Assembly (NCBI RefSeq): GCF_002443255.2
Contig: NW_019211457.1
Location: 34,850,105-34,914,104 of the forward strand
From: Varroa destructor
Taxonomy: Eukaryota; Arthropoda; Arachnida; Mesostigmata; Varroidae
Reading direction: 5' to 3'
DNA: 64,000 nt
The position numbers were made by a program, and so were the translations under genes. Positions 23,302-34,117 of the stretch are shown piece after piece. How positions within the stretch are numbered: position 1 is the first letter of the stretch; every line of letters begins with the position of its first letter. The notes beneath the pieces were generated by a model. That model saw only the letters and a program-made list of their open reading frames with translations, had not been told where the DNA came from and ran no database searches.

Positions 23302-23382
23302 ATGTTTGATTTGATTTATATTGATGACGATGGTAGCTGTAAGAAATGCTTAGAACTAAGTGGCAACTTATCTCAAAATAAA
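23302..23382 (+). CDS. Candidate first exon, CxxC motif
   Basis: ATG (GGAGATGTTTG) opens 27 codons to a good donor AAA|GTACGT in phase 0. An in-frame TAG lies just upstream with no good acceptor between, supporting this start. The product begins MFDLIYIDDDGSCKKCLEL, acidic and with a CxxC pair. The unspliced frame continues to 23571. Function unknown. Confidence 0.28.
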
Positions 23383-23668
23383 GTACGTCCATGTATCGCT
23401 GTCCCTAATCGTGTAGTTTTCGTGGTCCCTTCCGCCTGCCGATTACAAAATACAACTAAACAGTCGAGTATCCGGTACGCACAGCCGCCTAGAAAGATCA
23501 GATGTGTTCCCGTTCTAAAGGCATTTACCGTTCTTCTCCCCGTTGTCACTTCGTGCAGACAGGGCCCATAGCACTTCCAGATATAGTACGGCACGGTTAA
23601 AACAATAAAGACGAAACAGGTAGGAGCGGTGGGTCGAAGGTTCCTTGCCACGAGGACATGGCAGGCGT

Positions 23669-23907
23669 CTAGTGGTGATAGCGCTGCTTTGCGACTCCAT
23701 TTGTCAGAATTAGACGCCGACGCGAACCTCGTCTGCCTTGGATTCGGATGTTTTTTCTCCTTCCTTTTAGTCTTGGTTGACCGACTCTGAACTGAGACAT
23801 GCTCGCTTGGTCTCTCGGTATCTCGACTCCTGCTAGCGGCAGAAGTTGCTTGCACCCTGCTTTTTGTGGAAACTGTTGTTCCAGAAAAGCTTGTCTCACA
23901 TCATACA
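23669..23907 (-). CDS. Candidate last exon, basic protein tail
   Basis: The minus-strand acceptor GGCTTCGCTGTCTACTAG is followed by two bases of a split codon and 78 codons to TAG. Only 11% of codons begin with T and 31% with G, one of the best rhythms in the window. The product starts YDVRQAFLEQQFPQKAGCKQ and ends strongly basic (RLKGRRKNIRIQGRRGSRRR). The basic end suggests nucleic-acid binding or a nuclear role, but that is inference. A longer minus frame (23373-23855) overlaps it and is less coding-like. Confidence 0.38.
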
Positions 23908-24655
23908 CTAGTAGACAGCGAAGCCAATGGCGAGTATTAAACAGTTTTGCTTGGCTGCGTATATGGTACAGGGTAGAAGAGGCGATCATTGTTTTAAACT
24001 AAGGAACAACTGCTTTGAATGGAATCGATTGGGGTGCTCACGGATTATGAAGAAAGGTAACAAAAATACCGAATTATATTAGCCAGCTATACTATCCAAA
24101 GATAGTTCCTTGTTGTATATCTTTAGCTAGTTCACTGTATAGACCAGCTCGAATACGGCCCCGTCGTTACAAAAGATAATGGCTAATACACGTCGTCACT
24201 TCTGCATGTTCGCCGTGTAGATCACCAATGGCCTGTTTTACTGTCATACCTCTAGCCCGCTTTGTCCTGCTGCTGTACGCAACGTGTCTAGCCTGAAGCC
24301 AATATAAAGATTACTTTTGGACGATACGAGTAGTGTGCCGCTGCTGCTGCTAGCGTAATGGAGGAGACAGGCGACAAACGGCACCATAATAGTTCCTTGG
24401 CGTCATAAGCAGTGGGTCGAGCTTTCAGGTTTTTTTTTTTCTGCCTAAAATGTTTCATTGGATGCGCATTTTAGGAATATTCGACGTGACAGCCTTGATA
24501 TTACGTCATTTCTCGCTTTTAACCACGGGTACTTTCCGTGTAACAGTAAACGTAAAGCTGGACTATGTGATAATTACCACACTGAATAAATTACCAGCTG
24601 GCGGAATCAAGCTAAAACGCCTAAACGAAACCTAAAATACTCTAGGCCTATAACG

Positions 24656-24689
24656 AAATCAGCAGTGATTGATTCATCATTGCTGATTT
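24656..24689. repeat. Hairpin with 14-bp stem
   Basis: AAATCAGCAGTGAT (24656-24669) pairs with ATCATTGCTGATTT (24676-24689) over a 6-base loop, with one G-T wobble. A short T-run follows. It lies between two weak coding candidates. Confidence 0.75.
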
Positions 24690-25965
24690 TTAGGTAATCT
24701 TCCAACGATCCAAAAAATCATTTGCTCTCCAGCGAGCAGAACCTGTACTGAATATTATTACTAAATTTATAATACAAACCGACAAAACTGAAGCTATACC
24801 AAAACAGAAATGATATGTGGCTAGCCCAACGACTACCCTCTGTGCGTTTAGACCTGACTGGCATAATGTTACCTTTATAGAGGTTAGTTTCCACGCATAC
24901 AATAACACAGTAGCCCTAATCAAAAGCCAATGCAGCCATATATAGGACTAAGAGGCAGCGGTAGCTCAGATTTTTATACATACGCGGAACAAAGCAATTA
25001 CGATCCCACGTAAAGCGAAATAATCCTCTTTGTTCTAACAAACTTGTAAACATTTTATTTTACATATAATAGTTAGCTTTCTAATTATACGTAGCATTAA
25101 ATATAGCCAAGATAAAGGAAATTATGCTTCTATAATAAACGGGGTGTTTATGTTACGATACTAATGGTAACTGAACAAGTAAAAGCAATAATTGTTTGTT
25201 TGATAGGGAGGCTCGATTGATTGATTATATCTGACATATCATCTTTTTGCAGCGGAACATTGTTGAGTGCATTCATTACTTCTAACTTCTGATTTCATCG
25301 TCACTGTTAATACTGAGATTCACTCCGATCTTATTTCAACGTAACGCGCGCAACTTGCGGTGTATTGGCAACACTAGAAACTTCCAGAATATCAAGTTCG
25401 TGCTCATAACGCCCAGGGTTTTCGTCGGCGCGAGATGAGGTCCATTTGAATGGACATGGTGATGAGGTCACGCCACTGACACGCAGCAGCTCTGCTAGAC
25501 CCTAAGAAAACTTAAACCCATTAATTTACTTTCGAAACGTATACATCTAGTCAAGCGGATAATTAATAACTCATATATGCAAACTACGTGTACGCCATAA
25601 TGAAATTGAGCGCACTCCAGAGATCGTCGTTGAAAAAGCCCGTGGGATTAAGCGATGCCGCTGTTTTACCCCAAATGAAGTATCACCAATCATTTTTCCA
25701 ATGGAAGTCGCTTGTTAGCTCGCGATAGCGCTTTACTCATTACCTTTGCTTGAAGCTTTGAGGCTAAGATCGTACGCTCTTAATCCCGTAAAAAAACATT
25801 GCGATGGCTGTTGTAAGACGCGAAATTCACTACCAGAAAACTATAGGATGATTGTTGACAGGCGATATAATACCTTAAAATAGAAAAAATACTCGCTGAT
25901 GTTATTTATCAGCATTTAACACTAAACAAACTGCTGTACCACCAACAGCATCCTCGCACTTTCAC
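24690..25965. other. Stretch without a secure gene
   Basis: A minus-strand frame at 24690-24917 has an acceptor (GGCTTTTGATTAG) and two hydrophobic spans but 30% T-first codons, so it is noted only. The rest is AT-rich spacer. Confidence 0.4.
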
Positions 25966-26113
25966 CTGCATGCCGTATATTTCGTCTGCGTTGACCCCTA
26001 CCATGTTCTTCGAGAAGACATTACCATCTGGGACTGGTTCTCTTCTGTGCAGATGTAGGTTTCCAGAAACTGGACGTCGTTGCCCACAAACAGTACAGAA
26101 ATGAGCCTGTAGC
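25966..26113 (-). CDS. Candidate internal exon, cysteine pair
   Basis: On the minus strand an acceptor after a mixed pyrimidine stretch (CCGTTTCGAATATCCGTATAG) and a donor ATGCAG|GTGAAA bound 49 codons. The exon has one leading base and ends in phase 0. About 35% of codons are G-first and 14% T-first. The product contains HFCTVCGQRRPVSGNLHLHR, a CxxC followed by histidines. This resembles a metal-binding fold but does not match the C2H2 spacing I know, so no domain is claimed. The unspliced frame continues to a stop at 25909. Confidence 0.4.
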
Positions 26114-28165
26114 CTATACGGATATTCGAAACGGCAGAGGCACATCGAAAATATAGAAAGGTGCACTTCATTTTGGTTTTGCTGAAAAGCAGATGGGCTT
26201 ATTATTTACGATACGTCATTTATGACACATAATAGCACTAGGTTAGTCGGATCAGCAGCTCTACAAAGCTTCTGGGGGGTGACGATCGATGCCAGATGCA
26301 AGCACTGGCACATCCAGATCGGTGACTTGATTCTTAATGTATTTCAAGTGATGGCTGTTCAGTTATTTTTAAATGAACATATTGTCCTGATACATAAATG
26401 TTCCCTTATCAAAAAGTGAAACTTCAATTCGATTTGATTCAACGTGATTTTTAGTGGAGCATCATCCCTCAAGACCAACCAGATCTTCCTACGCTGTCGA
26501 AATCGAGCGTCTATTTAATGATCGGGTTCGTGATAGCGACTTCAATAACTTTAACGCTCTTCCGAACGCCTACATTATTTAGTCACTTCAGGCGGCCACT
26601 GCTGTTATTGCGTACAGCGTTAGTTGTTTCATTTAAAGCACGACATGCCAAGTACAATAACGAACTAATAACAATACCGAAATTAGCGCCAATGAGAAGC
26701 GGTCACTATTCGTAATTTGCGAACGGCAAAATACTTGTTAGGCTAAACTAGTCAGCAATTCTCGAAGCGATTCCGCGGCCTTGAAAGATATGTTTCGTAG
26801 GAATGATAACACCAATCAATCCTGATTAAGCGGACGCGGGGCTTCCCGCTGAATAGCTTCCGACTGGTTACGAACAGCCTGGCTAACTCCCCAAGGACGT
26901 CAGATCTATAAATGTATAGAAACGACTATTTGTTGGCCGCTAAGCGAGGCGACAAACTCGATAGTTTGGATAGTATGCAGCTGAGGTGTTTGGCCTAAGA
27001 TTTATATAGGCGCATAATTATAGGTGCGATATGCGTGAAAACAAGTCGAGTCATAAATGTATTTACGACAGGACGCTGGTTGCAGCGATGGCAGGGCCGT
27101 CCCCCGAATTATATCGCACTCTATAACCAGCTCTCTTCCAGTGGCGTAGAGCTGTAAAAGTTAGCCTGCCATCATCGTAGGCGTTAATTAGGCCACTTGA
27201 CTAAACACGGATTTGTCGGTTAGCTACGCACAACGACACAGAGTAACAGGTCCACGCTCGTCGGTGCTTAGGCTGCCATCACTCAATCAGCCAGGGCTGA
27301 AAGGGCGGTAAGACGTCCACGCTCTAACAGTTGAATTGGCTCTGTCGGTGTAGGCCTTGCTCCGTAATAAGATCTCACCACGTGTACAATGCGCGCCCAT
27401 ATCTACTTATGTACATTTATCTGCTACAGCTGCTATTACTAAACCGGCATAAACCACATACGATGTGTGGAAACAAAACTCGCGTATGAGCTATTCGGTT
27501 TCTCGAACGAAGAATGTCTAGCAGACAGACCGGCTCTGGCTCGAATCGCCGTCCCCATGCGATTGGTCTTGCTTGCTCCAGACGATGCCACCGAAACGAC
27601 GATACAGTCGTAGATACAAGGACAAACTACAGTTTAGCCCACGCTTATATGCGCACACCGAAATGAATACATATCGGGTGCCCCGTAGCCTGATTAGCGG
27701 CGCTAGGTTCTGTTGTTGTTGTCGCCGCCTTCCGCCGCATCTCAAAGGCCCAACCGAGTAATGGAATCGTAGCAGTTAACGAGTTGCCACGCGAACGAAC
27801 GAGCGCGAGCAATCAGTCAGAGTAAAATGCAACGGACTGCATAGAAATGTACACTGAGCTGGTTGCCTTCGCCGTGCGTAACCGTCGCTATATACCGGCT
27901 ATCGGAGCTAAAGAAGGTTGCAGTTAGAAATGACCACCCATTGTGTCTATAGTGTGTCAATTTTTTTTTCACTTACTATACCTGTTTCTTCTTATCTTTC
28001 ATCGAAATACTACATTCGTTTATAGGAAAGCGCGGGATAGGGATGCAAAATAAAATATCGGCGCGTGGAAATGCGGCGCTAGAAAAGTGCCTACAGGTGT
28101 CCCCTTAATTTTGTCCTTGAATACTTCTCAGTATCTACCATAACTAGGTGAGACGAGATCTTTAG
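26114..28165. other. Stretch with small ATG frames only
   Basis: ATG frames at 26222 (65 codons), 26518 (65 codons, hydrophobic start) and 27588 (MPPKRRYSRRYKDKLQF) are open but have no splice support and ordinary rhythm. Confidence 0.4.
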
Positions 28166-28354
28166 AACTTGGTAGGATCTAGTGGCCATTTGGATGCTTT
28201 AGCAGATAGAGTGGGCCGAAACGGAACAATGCCGAACGACGAAAGAAGTGCTGAGACCTACAAATTCGGGTTTTTTTTTCGGCAGCTTTCAACAGCCAAC
28301 GGCGAGACTATATACAATAGATGGCTTACCGCTAGGGGGGCGCTTTTTGGATAG
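28166..28354 (+). CDS. Candidate coding segment, glycine/alanine-rich
   Basis: The 62-codon frame runs from an AG after an in-frame TAG to a TAG stop; 36% of codons are G-first and two thirds purine-first. The product reads GHLDALADRVGRNGTMPNDE and then ERSAETYKFGFFFRQL. The ATG inside it (ACAATGCCG) has a good context and could start a 42-residue peptide. The acceptor is poor. Its last 25 bases overlap a minus-strand candidate. Confidence 0.28.
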   Translation, partial: NLVGSSGHLDALADRVGRNGTMPNDERSAETYKFGFFFRQLSTANGETIYNRWLTARGALFG

Positions 28355-28518
28355 ACGTAGGTCGTGACAGCTTTCAGCAGGAGAGAATAACAGCCAGCAA
28401 ACCGAAAAAGCGGACACGGGCCGGCTACGATACTGTCGCGTGCTACGTACGGAATGATTAAAACGAGAGAAACTATTGTGGAATATTCAGCTTTAGGACA
28501 AAGGGCATAGGCCATCGT
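28330..28518 (-). CDS. Candidate internal exon, hydrophobic
   Basis: A long pyrimidine-rich stretch ending TATGTTTTGTTAAG and a strong donor CTAGCG|GTAAGC bound exactly 63 open codons, phase 0 to 0, on the minus strand. The product is hydrophobic in parts (YSTIVSLVLIIPYV and GCYSLLLKAVTTYVY), so a membrane protein is possible. G-first codons are modestly enriched. Family unknown. Confidence 0.33.
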
Positions 28519-29130
28519 CTTAACAAAACATAGAAAAGTAGAAAAAGCCAAAAAAAAATGAGCCTGGCTCGAACGAGGCTGTCAGCCATGCACTCCTAGA
28601 AATGGGGACTATCTACTAAACAGCGTGAAAGGTTTGAAGAAAATTGGAACTTTTGCCCCATTTTGCTCAGTTACACATAACCCTTCATCAAGGGGTAATT
28701 TTTTTTAATTATTTTGTTGCTATATTATTATTATTGCATGTTTACTTTTTTGGGCGCCATTTTGTTTTTCAACAAAAGTATTCTTCCTCGTCTCCATTTC
28801 GTTTGAGCTTGCTAACGATATCTAGCAAAGGAGCAATATATATCCAAGAATAATATCATAGTACTAAACGTTTTTATCCTTAGCCTTATCGCCAATGTTA
28901 CTATAGCCACTATTGCTATTTGTTTGCTCAACGAAATTGCACAAATGATAATAATATAATCCACAAATAATCCACATTTGTACTTTATCATTCTCTGAGG
29001 CTAGTATTTATAGTGCTTGCATTCTGTCAAGGGTAAGCGTCAAACTAACCGATAATTGTTTCATCAGCTGGCCGTTGTAATCGCGCGTTCAATTTTGTTC
29101 TTGGGGGCGTCATTGTACGCTGTTGTTCAG

Positions 29131-29260
29131 CGGAGGTAAAATGACCAAAGAAAAGCTAAAATCTGTCAACAAGTCAAGACAGTCGAAGGCTGGCAATTTT
29201 GAGCCCGAGCCATCCGAAACCAAAGCGGAGTTTTCGGCTGTCAACTCAATCTATATCTGA
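29131..29260 (+). CDS. Candidate last exon, lysine/glutamate-rich
   Basis: The acceptor GTACGCTGTTGTTCAG gives one leading base and 42 codons to TGA, with 68% purine-first codons. The product starts GGKMTKEKLKSVNKSRQSKA and ends EFSAVNSIYI. An ATG in good context (GTAAAATGACC) lies four residues in, so a 39-residue ORF is the alternative. It is fully hydrophilic and no domain is recognised. Confidence 0.36.
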
Positions 29261-29936
29261 TTCTGTTCATAGTTCGTTCTCTGTTAGTTCGTCTAGCGGC
29301 TATTATCGCTTAAATCTATCTCACAACATAGCACACGACTGTCACAAACGTGTCGCCTCTTCCAACAGCTGCCTATCGACAATTTAAATCGGCGACAAAT
29401 ACGGGTAGTAGGAAGGCTAGTGCAACAAACGATAAAAGCTGTTTGCTGCAGCTTACAAAGACGAGCCGTATCCTCCTGTTTCCTTTGCGTTTCCTTTTTT
29501 TATAGGATAGTTTTTCAATTTCTCGCATTCTTTCTTCTCACGCCAAGCTTCGGTTGATAACTGGCACAAGTGACGCTGGATTTAGAAAGCCATAAGGCGC
29601 TCGGAAGTAGTTGGGCTCACTGCATTGCATTGTGATCCTATGCCTTAGTTTGGCGCTTGTGGAACCTATTACGCAGGGCACGTTCTTAGTTGGCCTACTG
29701 CTCTTATCTCTTCATCCGACGCTAGCTGGACTAGATTTAGGAGCAGGGTAAATGGGGATTTCTTGCCTATCACTTCTTTGAGCTGCCTACAATTATAGAG
29801 CTGGCCGAAACGTGAAAGGCTTTGAGGAAATAGAACGGAACTGACGAAAAGAAATGGGCTACAGTAACGCTGGAGGACAGGGTCGGATTCAACGTGTGAA
29901 TGAGATTTAGAAAACAGACTGAACGCTGCTTCATTG

Positions 29937-30117
29937 CTAAAGACTCCTAAAAACTGTCATAGCTCGCTTTGTGGTTTGAAGAGTGGCGACAAGAAATGAG
30001 GATATCGGACGTTGCTTTACGGAGAGACGCATCTCAGGTGTAACTAACTGCGGCGCTAGAGCTACAGAAGCATTTAAGATAGCGACGAGAGCCTCGATCA
30101 ATAGCCAGTCATTGCCG
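29937..30117 (-). CDS. Candidate exon, alanine/leucine-rich
   Basis: The minus-strand acceptor is very pyrimidine-rich (CGTTCCTTGTCGTCGCCCGTTGCCAG). It is followed by one base and 59 codons to TAG. In the first 32 codons 38% are G-first (GNDWLLIEALVAILNASVAL). A possible GTAAAG donor lies after CTCTCC. The segment could form an amphipathic helix or a membrane span. Function unknown. Confidence 0.35.
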
Positions 30118-30622
30118 CTGGCAACGGGCGACGACAAGGAACGGCGAGTGTGAGCAAACTAACGGAGCATGGAAGTTTCTTGACTCTCACGGATCCTGCG
30201 GCAGTGGACTAGTAGCTCCCCTTTCTAACGCACAAAACATTAGCAATAACGCCACCGGCATTAATGACACAGCCGACAGCAGTGACCTTCGCCTATTTAA
30301 GCCCTATTACGAATGAAACGTTCCAGAGATAAACGGAACCAACGTGTGGCAAGAATTATGGTTATTATTATTAAGATGATGGTAGATGCTGCTTGCTGGG
30401 TCTAGCTGGGGTACTGATGGTACCGGTTTGGAGATACGATTTAAGTCTACCCCAACCAATCCCTCTCGACCTCCGCTGGCTGCTTAGCTCGCCTGTTCAC
30501 TTACGCCTCCTGCAATTGTAGTTGTTGTCATCGTCGACGTGTTTTGCCTTCTTTGGCGGCCTCCGAGTTAGCCTCGTAGAATGATAAAAGAAGGCCACCA
30601 GTTGAAGCGGTAATAACTATGC

Positions 30623-30634
30623 GGGGGGGGGGGG
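30623..30634. repeat. Run of 12 G
   Basis: An uninterrupted G12 tract (TATGC-G12-CAGGG) sits in otherwise mixed sequence. Confidence 0.9.
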
Positions 30635-30747
30635 CAGGGTGCCGTTGTTGAAACGGTGTTGTTATTATCAGTTTTGCCGTCATCATTAGCAAAGTAACAG
30701 CACCCAGAGCGCAAAATTCCAACATTGAGCAGTTAACACAACTGTAG

Positions 30748-30967
30748 TTGCGGTGAACTCAATGACTTATTGCAAGTGCTTGTATTGACAGTTAAGACTA
30801 GTGACAGCAAGTGTGATGGCCGAAAGGATGGCCTTCGAACGGAAATAAGTATGAAGGGTCCTATCAAAAAGATGACCAGCAAAGATGAAAAACTAAGCTG
30901 TAGTAGACAACTAGTGAAAAGAATAAGGCTTAACGCAAACAACCGGAATAGGCCTAACAGAAGATAG
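30748..30967 (+). CDS. Candidate last exon, very basic
   Basis: A branch-like GTTAACAC followed 15 bases later by TAG precedes one base and 72 codons to TAG. About three quarters of codons are purine-first and only 8% T-first. The product begins CGELNDLLQVLVLTVKTSDS and becomes strongly basic (KRIRLNANNRNRPNRR). The acceptor lacks a strong pyrimidine tract, and the region is A-rich, which inflates the rhythm. Secreted or nuclear roles are both conceivable. Confidence 0.3.
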
Positions 30968-31020
30968 CTAGATATGCATACAATACGATACTCGCTTAAA
31001 ACCTTGTCTTATTAACACAC

Positions 31021-31167
31021 ATGTTTTGCATATTGATGGGTTCGTCGACGCGAACCAATGATACCCCAAGCTTGATTGCACTAGATTTACGTAACAATGA
31101 GTGTATCACAGAGTGCACCGATAAACTTTGGGGTCAATGTCCACAAATTGCCGATCATACACAGACC
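31021..31167 (+). CDS. Four-exon chain, exon 1 (ATG)
   Basis: ATG opens 49 codons to a weak donor ACC|GTATTC in phase 0. The product has regularly spaced cysteines (NNECITECTDKLWGQCPQ), as in small disulfide-rich proteins, but the N-terminus is not a clear signal peptide. The unspliced frame would run on to 31272. The next three exons at 31398, 31525 and 31693 join in phase. Confidence 0.28.
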
Positions 31168-31210
31168 GTATTCCGCTCAAAAGAACTATTAACTACATGG
31201 CTCTATACGA

Positions 31211-31296
31211 TGCCATCTTTTATTCGTGCGAATCCGTCTTGTTACCTTTTAAGTGATCCGCGCCGAATTTAATTAATTTGTGCCATCTTTTATTCG
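31211..31296. repeat. 16-bp direct repeat, 70 bases apart
   Basis: TGCCATCTTTTATTCG occurs at 31211-31226 and again at 31281-31296. The first copy lies in the unspliced reading of exon 1 and the second lies downstream of its stop. Confidence 0.8.
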
Positions 31297-31397
31297 ATGT
31301 TTTGAAACGGCTCTCCGGTTTCATCTAAAGAATAGGTCTCAACTATCCGACCTTTTTCTTGTATTCCCTCAACGGCCTCAAATCTCTTTCCTTTCAG

Positions 31398-31444
31398 GTG
31401 TTTCCCGAGCTCGGGCAAGGCAAAGGTTATAAAAAGTTTGCTCG
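31398..31444 (+). CDS. Four-exon chain, exon 2 (47 nt)
   Basis: It has an exceptional acceptor (CAAATCTCTTTCCTTTCAG) and a donor CTCG|GTAGGT. The exon starts in phase 0 and leaves two bases. The peptide VFPELGQGKGYKKFA is glycine/lysine-rich. The following intron of 80 bases leads to the exon at 31525. Confidence 0.38.
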
Positions 31445-31524
31445 GTAGGTTTGAGGTTTACCAGTCCTCCTTGAGTGCATCAAGGTTCTCCTGAGATAAT
31501 TGCTGACGATTTCGAATTTGCTAG

Positions 31525-31582
31525 GTATTTTAAGGTCCTTCAGCAGAATCACTGCTGTATAAACTATTCTGACGTGATATGC
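31525..31582 (+). CDS. Four-exon chain, exon 3
   Basis: The acceptor GATTTCGAATTTGCTAG and a strong donor ATATGC|GTAAGG bound one completing base and 19 codons, ending in phase 0. The peptide YFKVLQQNHCCINYSDVIC contains three more cysteines, consistent with the cysteines of exon 1. Confidence 0.38.
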
Positions 31583-31692
31583 GTAAGGTGTTCAACTATT
31601 CGGAAAACTCCCTGAGAGCGGTTCCACAATCTAGCGTGAGTTGCTCTTAACTTAAATTTTCGTGCGCACTCGCTATAGCCTACCCGCTATAG

Positions 31693-31755
31693 CTACAAAG
31701 TCGTCTTCGAGTCTCTATCGTCCCTCACGAAACGGTCTCTGGAATTCATACCTAA
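31693..31755 (+). CDS. Four-exon chain, exon 4 (stop)
   Basis: An acceptor with a pyrimidine-rich lead (CGCTATAGCCTACCCGCTATAG) opens 20 codons in phase 0 to TAA (LQSRLRVSIVPHETVSGIHT). The preceding intron would be 110 bases. Together the four exons encode about 104 residues. Family not recognised. Confidence 0.3.
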   Translation, partial: LQSRLRVSIVPHETVSGIHT

Positions 31756-33126
31756 TTCGGCACTGGTTTATGGCTCAGCCCTTACGCCCTCTGCGATGCT
31801 GCACCATTGACACGTGCATATTTTTACAAAAATTATTTTCGCTTTCTAGGAAAATGGAGTACGATTAAAAGTTGTCCATTGCAAGAGCGCTTACGAAATC
31901 GAAGGCAGTTGTCTTTGTGAGTGGCGGCGTGAAAACCTAGGGACACGTGGTGGTGTAGATTCGAATCCAGACGTAGACACGCTTCGTTTAACGCTGAGGG
32001 GAACTAGTCGTCTGAAGTAACGTCTAACAGATGTAAAACAAACAAAATAGATTTTGGACAGAAAAACGTTACATTTCTTCAAAGGCCGCACGAAAAAATA
32101 AAAGTAATTTTTGTTTATTGCGAGGGAATCATATAAACTAACGACTTTTTGATTGTAATTACCGAGCGTCATTAGCGTTGTTCGCATATTCTCTTTACAG
32201 CTTTTCTCGCATCTGTTGCAACCCGTTACCTGCCATGATGCCTTTTAAAAAGTAACGTCTTCCAGATTTTTTCTATCTTTTCATTTGCGGCTACCGTCAT
32301 CGCGGACCGTAGCGCCTGCTGCGTGCAATCCCCTATGACCATCCCTGTCTAAGACGGGATGGCACTTGGCTACTAATAAAAGCGGTCGGATAACACAGTG
32401 GTGCCATGCACACGTTGCTTTCCATGCGATACTCCCACATCGTAGCCACTCGTATTGGTGTTGCTGGTTCTGTTACTGTCATCGCCAGCCGTATCATATA
32501 GACAGGGGGACGCAGGGAAAGTCACTCCCACGCATCATCGCAGATAGTCCAACGTTCAGAGGCTGGTGGTGATAGGTAGGGGTTTTGGTAAGTGACCACT
32601 TTCTGAGAAAGATGGTAAACCGCAAATTTGTTACTGCCGGCAAACTTGTTGTTTTGCTGGAGTAATCTTTTCCCGAAAAAAAAAACAACGTAAAATGTCG
32701 AATGTAAATAAATAAACGAAATATAAAATCTCGTGCTAGCCCAAAAAGTGCACATATGTACAGGTTATGCCTTCCGAAGCTGAATCTGATTGCTCAGTCG
32801 GTTTTGTGATCTGCTCGATGTTTCCGCACCCGGCGAGGTATCGAGCGACTGGCGTAGCTTGTCGTATCATTACGAAGCATTTCATGTCGCTTCTTTTTCG
32901 TTGTCCACAAGTAGATTACCGACTGCTTATAGACGTCATAAAAATTTTAATTTCCTCTACGATAGCGCGGTGGGTCTGCATCACACAACCGACCTGCGAT
33001 ATGAGTGCGTAATCCGCTACTGGCAAATGAGAAAATCGGCAGCTACTGCCGATCGGCGCTGTAGCATATTGTAGGACATAGAAATACAGTTTGTTTCGCA
33101 TAACGAAAATAACGTAAAATTGCCTT
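31756..33126. other. Stretch without a secure gene
   Basis: Overlapping frames at 32767-33074 look protein-like by eye but about 30% of their codons begin with T. A GTTGTTGCTGGTTCTGTTAC-type low-complexity patch lies near 32455. Otherwise this is spacer. Confidence 0.45.
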
Positions 33127-33512
33127 TCAATATGAAGGCCAATGGATTGCTCGATCATTTATTCGATTTACTAGAATTAATTTTCTAGCAGCAAGACCTT
33201 TTCGTTTCCATAGACATTGAACTTCGGAAACGTAGCCAGCAATACTAGACGCCTTCTCAAACTCAGAAGTGTACACTGTCGTCAGAGGGGCAACTTGCAG
33301 GGCCAATAATACACTTAAGCCTACATTTGCCTCGAGTGGAGCAATGTCAGCTTTAATCTGCCTGATGTCAGTTTCGACAAGCACAATAGCAATTGGGTGT
33401 ATCTCTGCCATTGTCGTCTTCACCTTCAATTCGTTTGAAAGGGCTGTGAGTGTCATTGTAGCTTTCTGTGCATCTGGGTACTTCTTCAAGGACACACTCA
33501 GATAGTCTTTTC
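33127..33512 (-). CDS. Candidate long exon, alanine/threonine-rich
   Basis: On the minus strand, a branch-like GCTAATAAGC and an acceptor TTACCCTATGTAG precede two bases and 127 open codons to a stop. Over about 112 codons 35% are G-first and 69% purine-first, the best-supported long frame here. Helical-looking stretches include LTALSNELKVKTTMAEIHP and DIRQIKADIAPLEANVGL. The rhythm fades in the last 15 codons, so a donor before the stop is likely but not evident. No domain recognised. Confidence 0.42.
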
Positions 33513-34117
33513 CTACATAGGGTAACGTTTGCTTATTAGCATGTTCTCTAGGGAGCAAATGTTAGAGATTTCCCATCAGAGATAGGTGCAAAGTAGTGTG
33601 GTCGAATCACCTTTGCGGGAATGCCAGAGAATGCATGTCAGATTGCGACCATGTTCAGATACCCGTTAATACGGAATACCCGTTTATGGCTAGATTTAGG
33701 TGCTCTGAAAGCGCTTCGATGACCTATCGATCACCGATCTCATTCGTGTTAAGCCTGTTTCTTGGTCTGATGAAGTTGGTAACATTCACGTTGGTGGAAA
33801 TAAACCTGAACGATGCCTCCGTCAATAGATCTTATTAGAATAGATATAGATCAACTTAGTTAGTTCAGTATTTTATGAGTTTAAAGATGAGATGCATATG
33901 CCGACCATCACACTCTAAGTGACAATGAACCATAGAAACTTCAAAAATAAGCATTTTTTGCTTCGTCAGATCCTCCGGTTCGAACAGGTAAGATGAATAA
34001 AATAAATATAATGGGTAAACCCAGTATCAAACAATATCAATAATAGTATTAAGGACGGTAACAACAACTGTAGTATGCACTTTCTCGTAGAACTACTGAA
34101 ATTATCCCATACTTACC

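Noticed and set aside
23373..23855. Longest minus-strand open frame, about 160 codons, with a hydrophobic middle
   Set aside because: Its codon rhythm is weaker than that of the overlapping minus frame entered from the acceptor at 23908, and one or two frames of this length are expected by chance in 64 kb.
31958..31968. GATTCGAATCC, similar to a tRNA B-box
   Set aside because: No matching A-box, no cloverleaf arms and no acceptor stem could be found around it.
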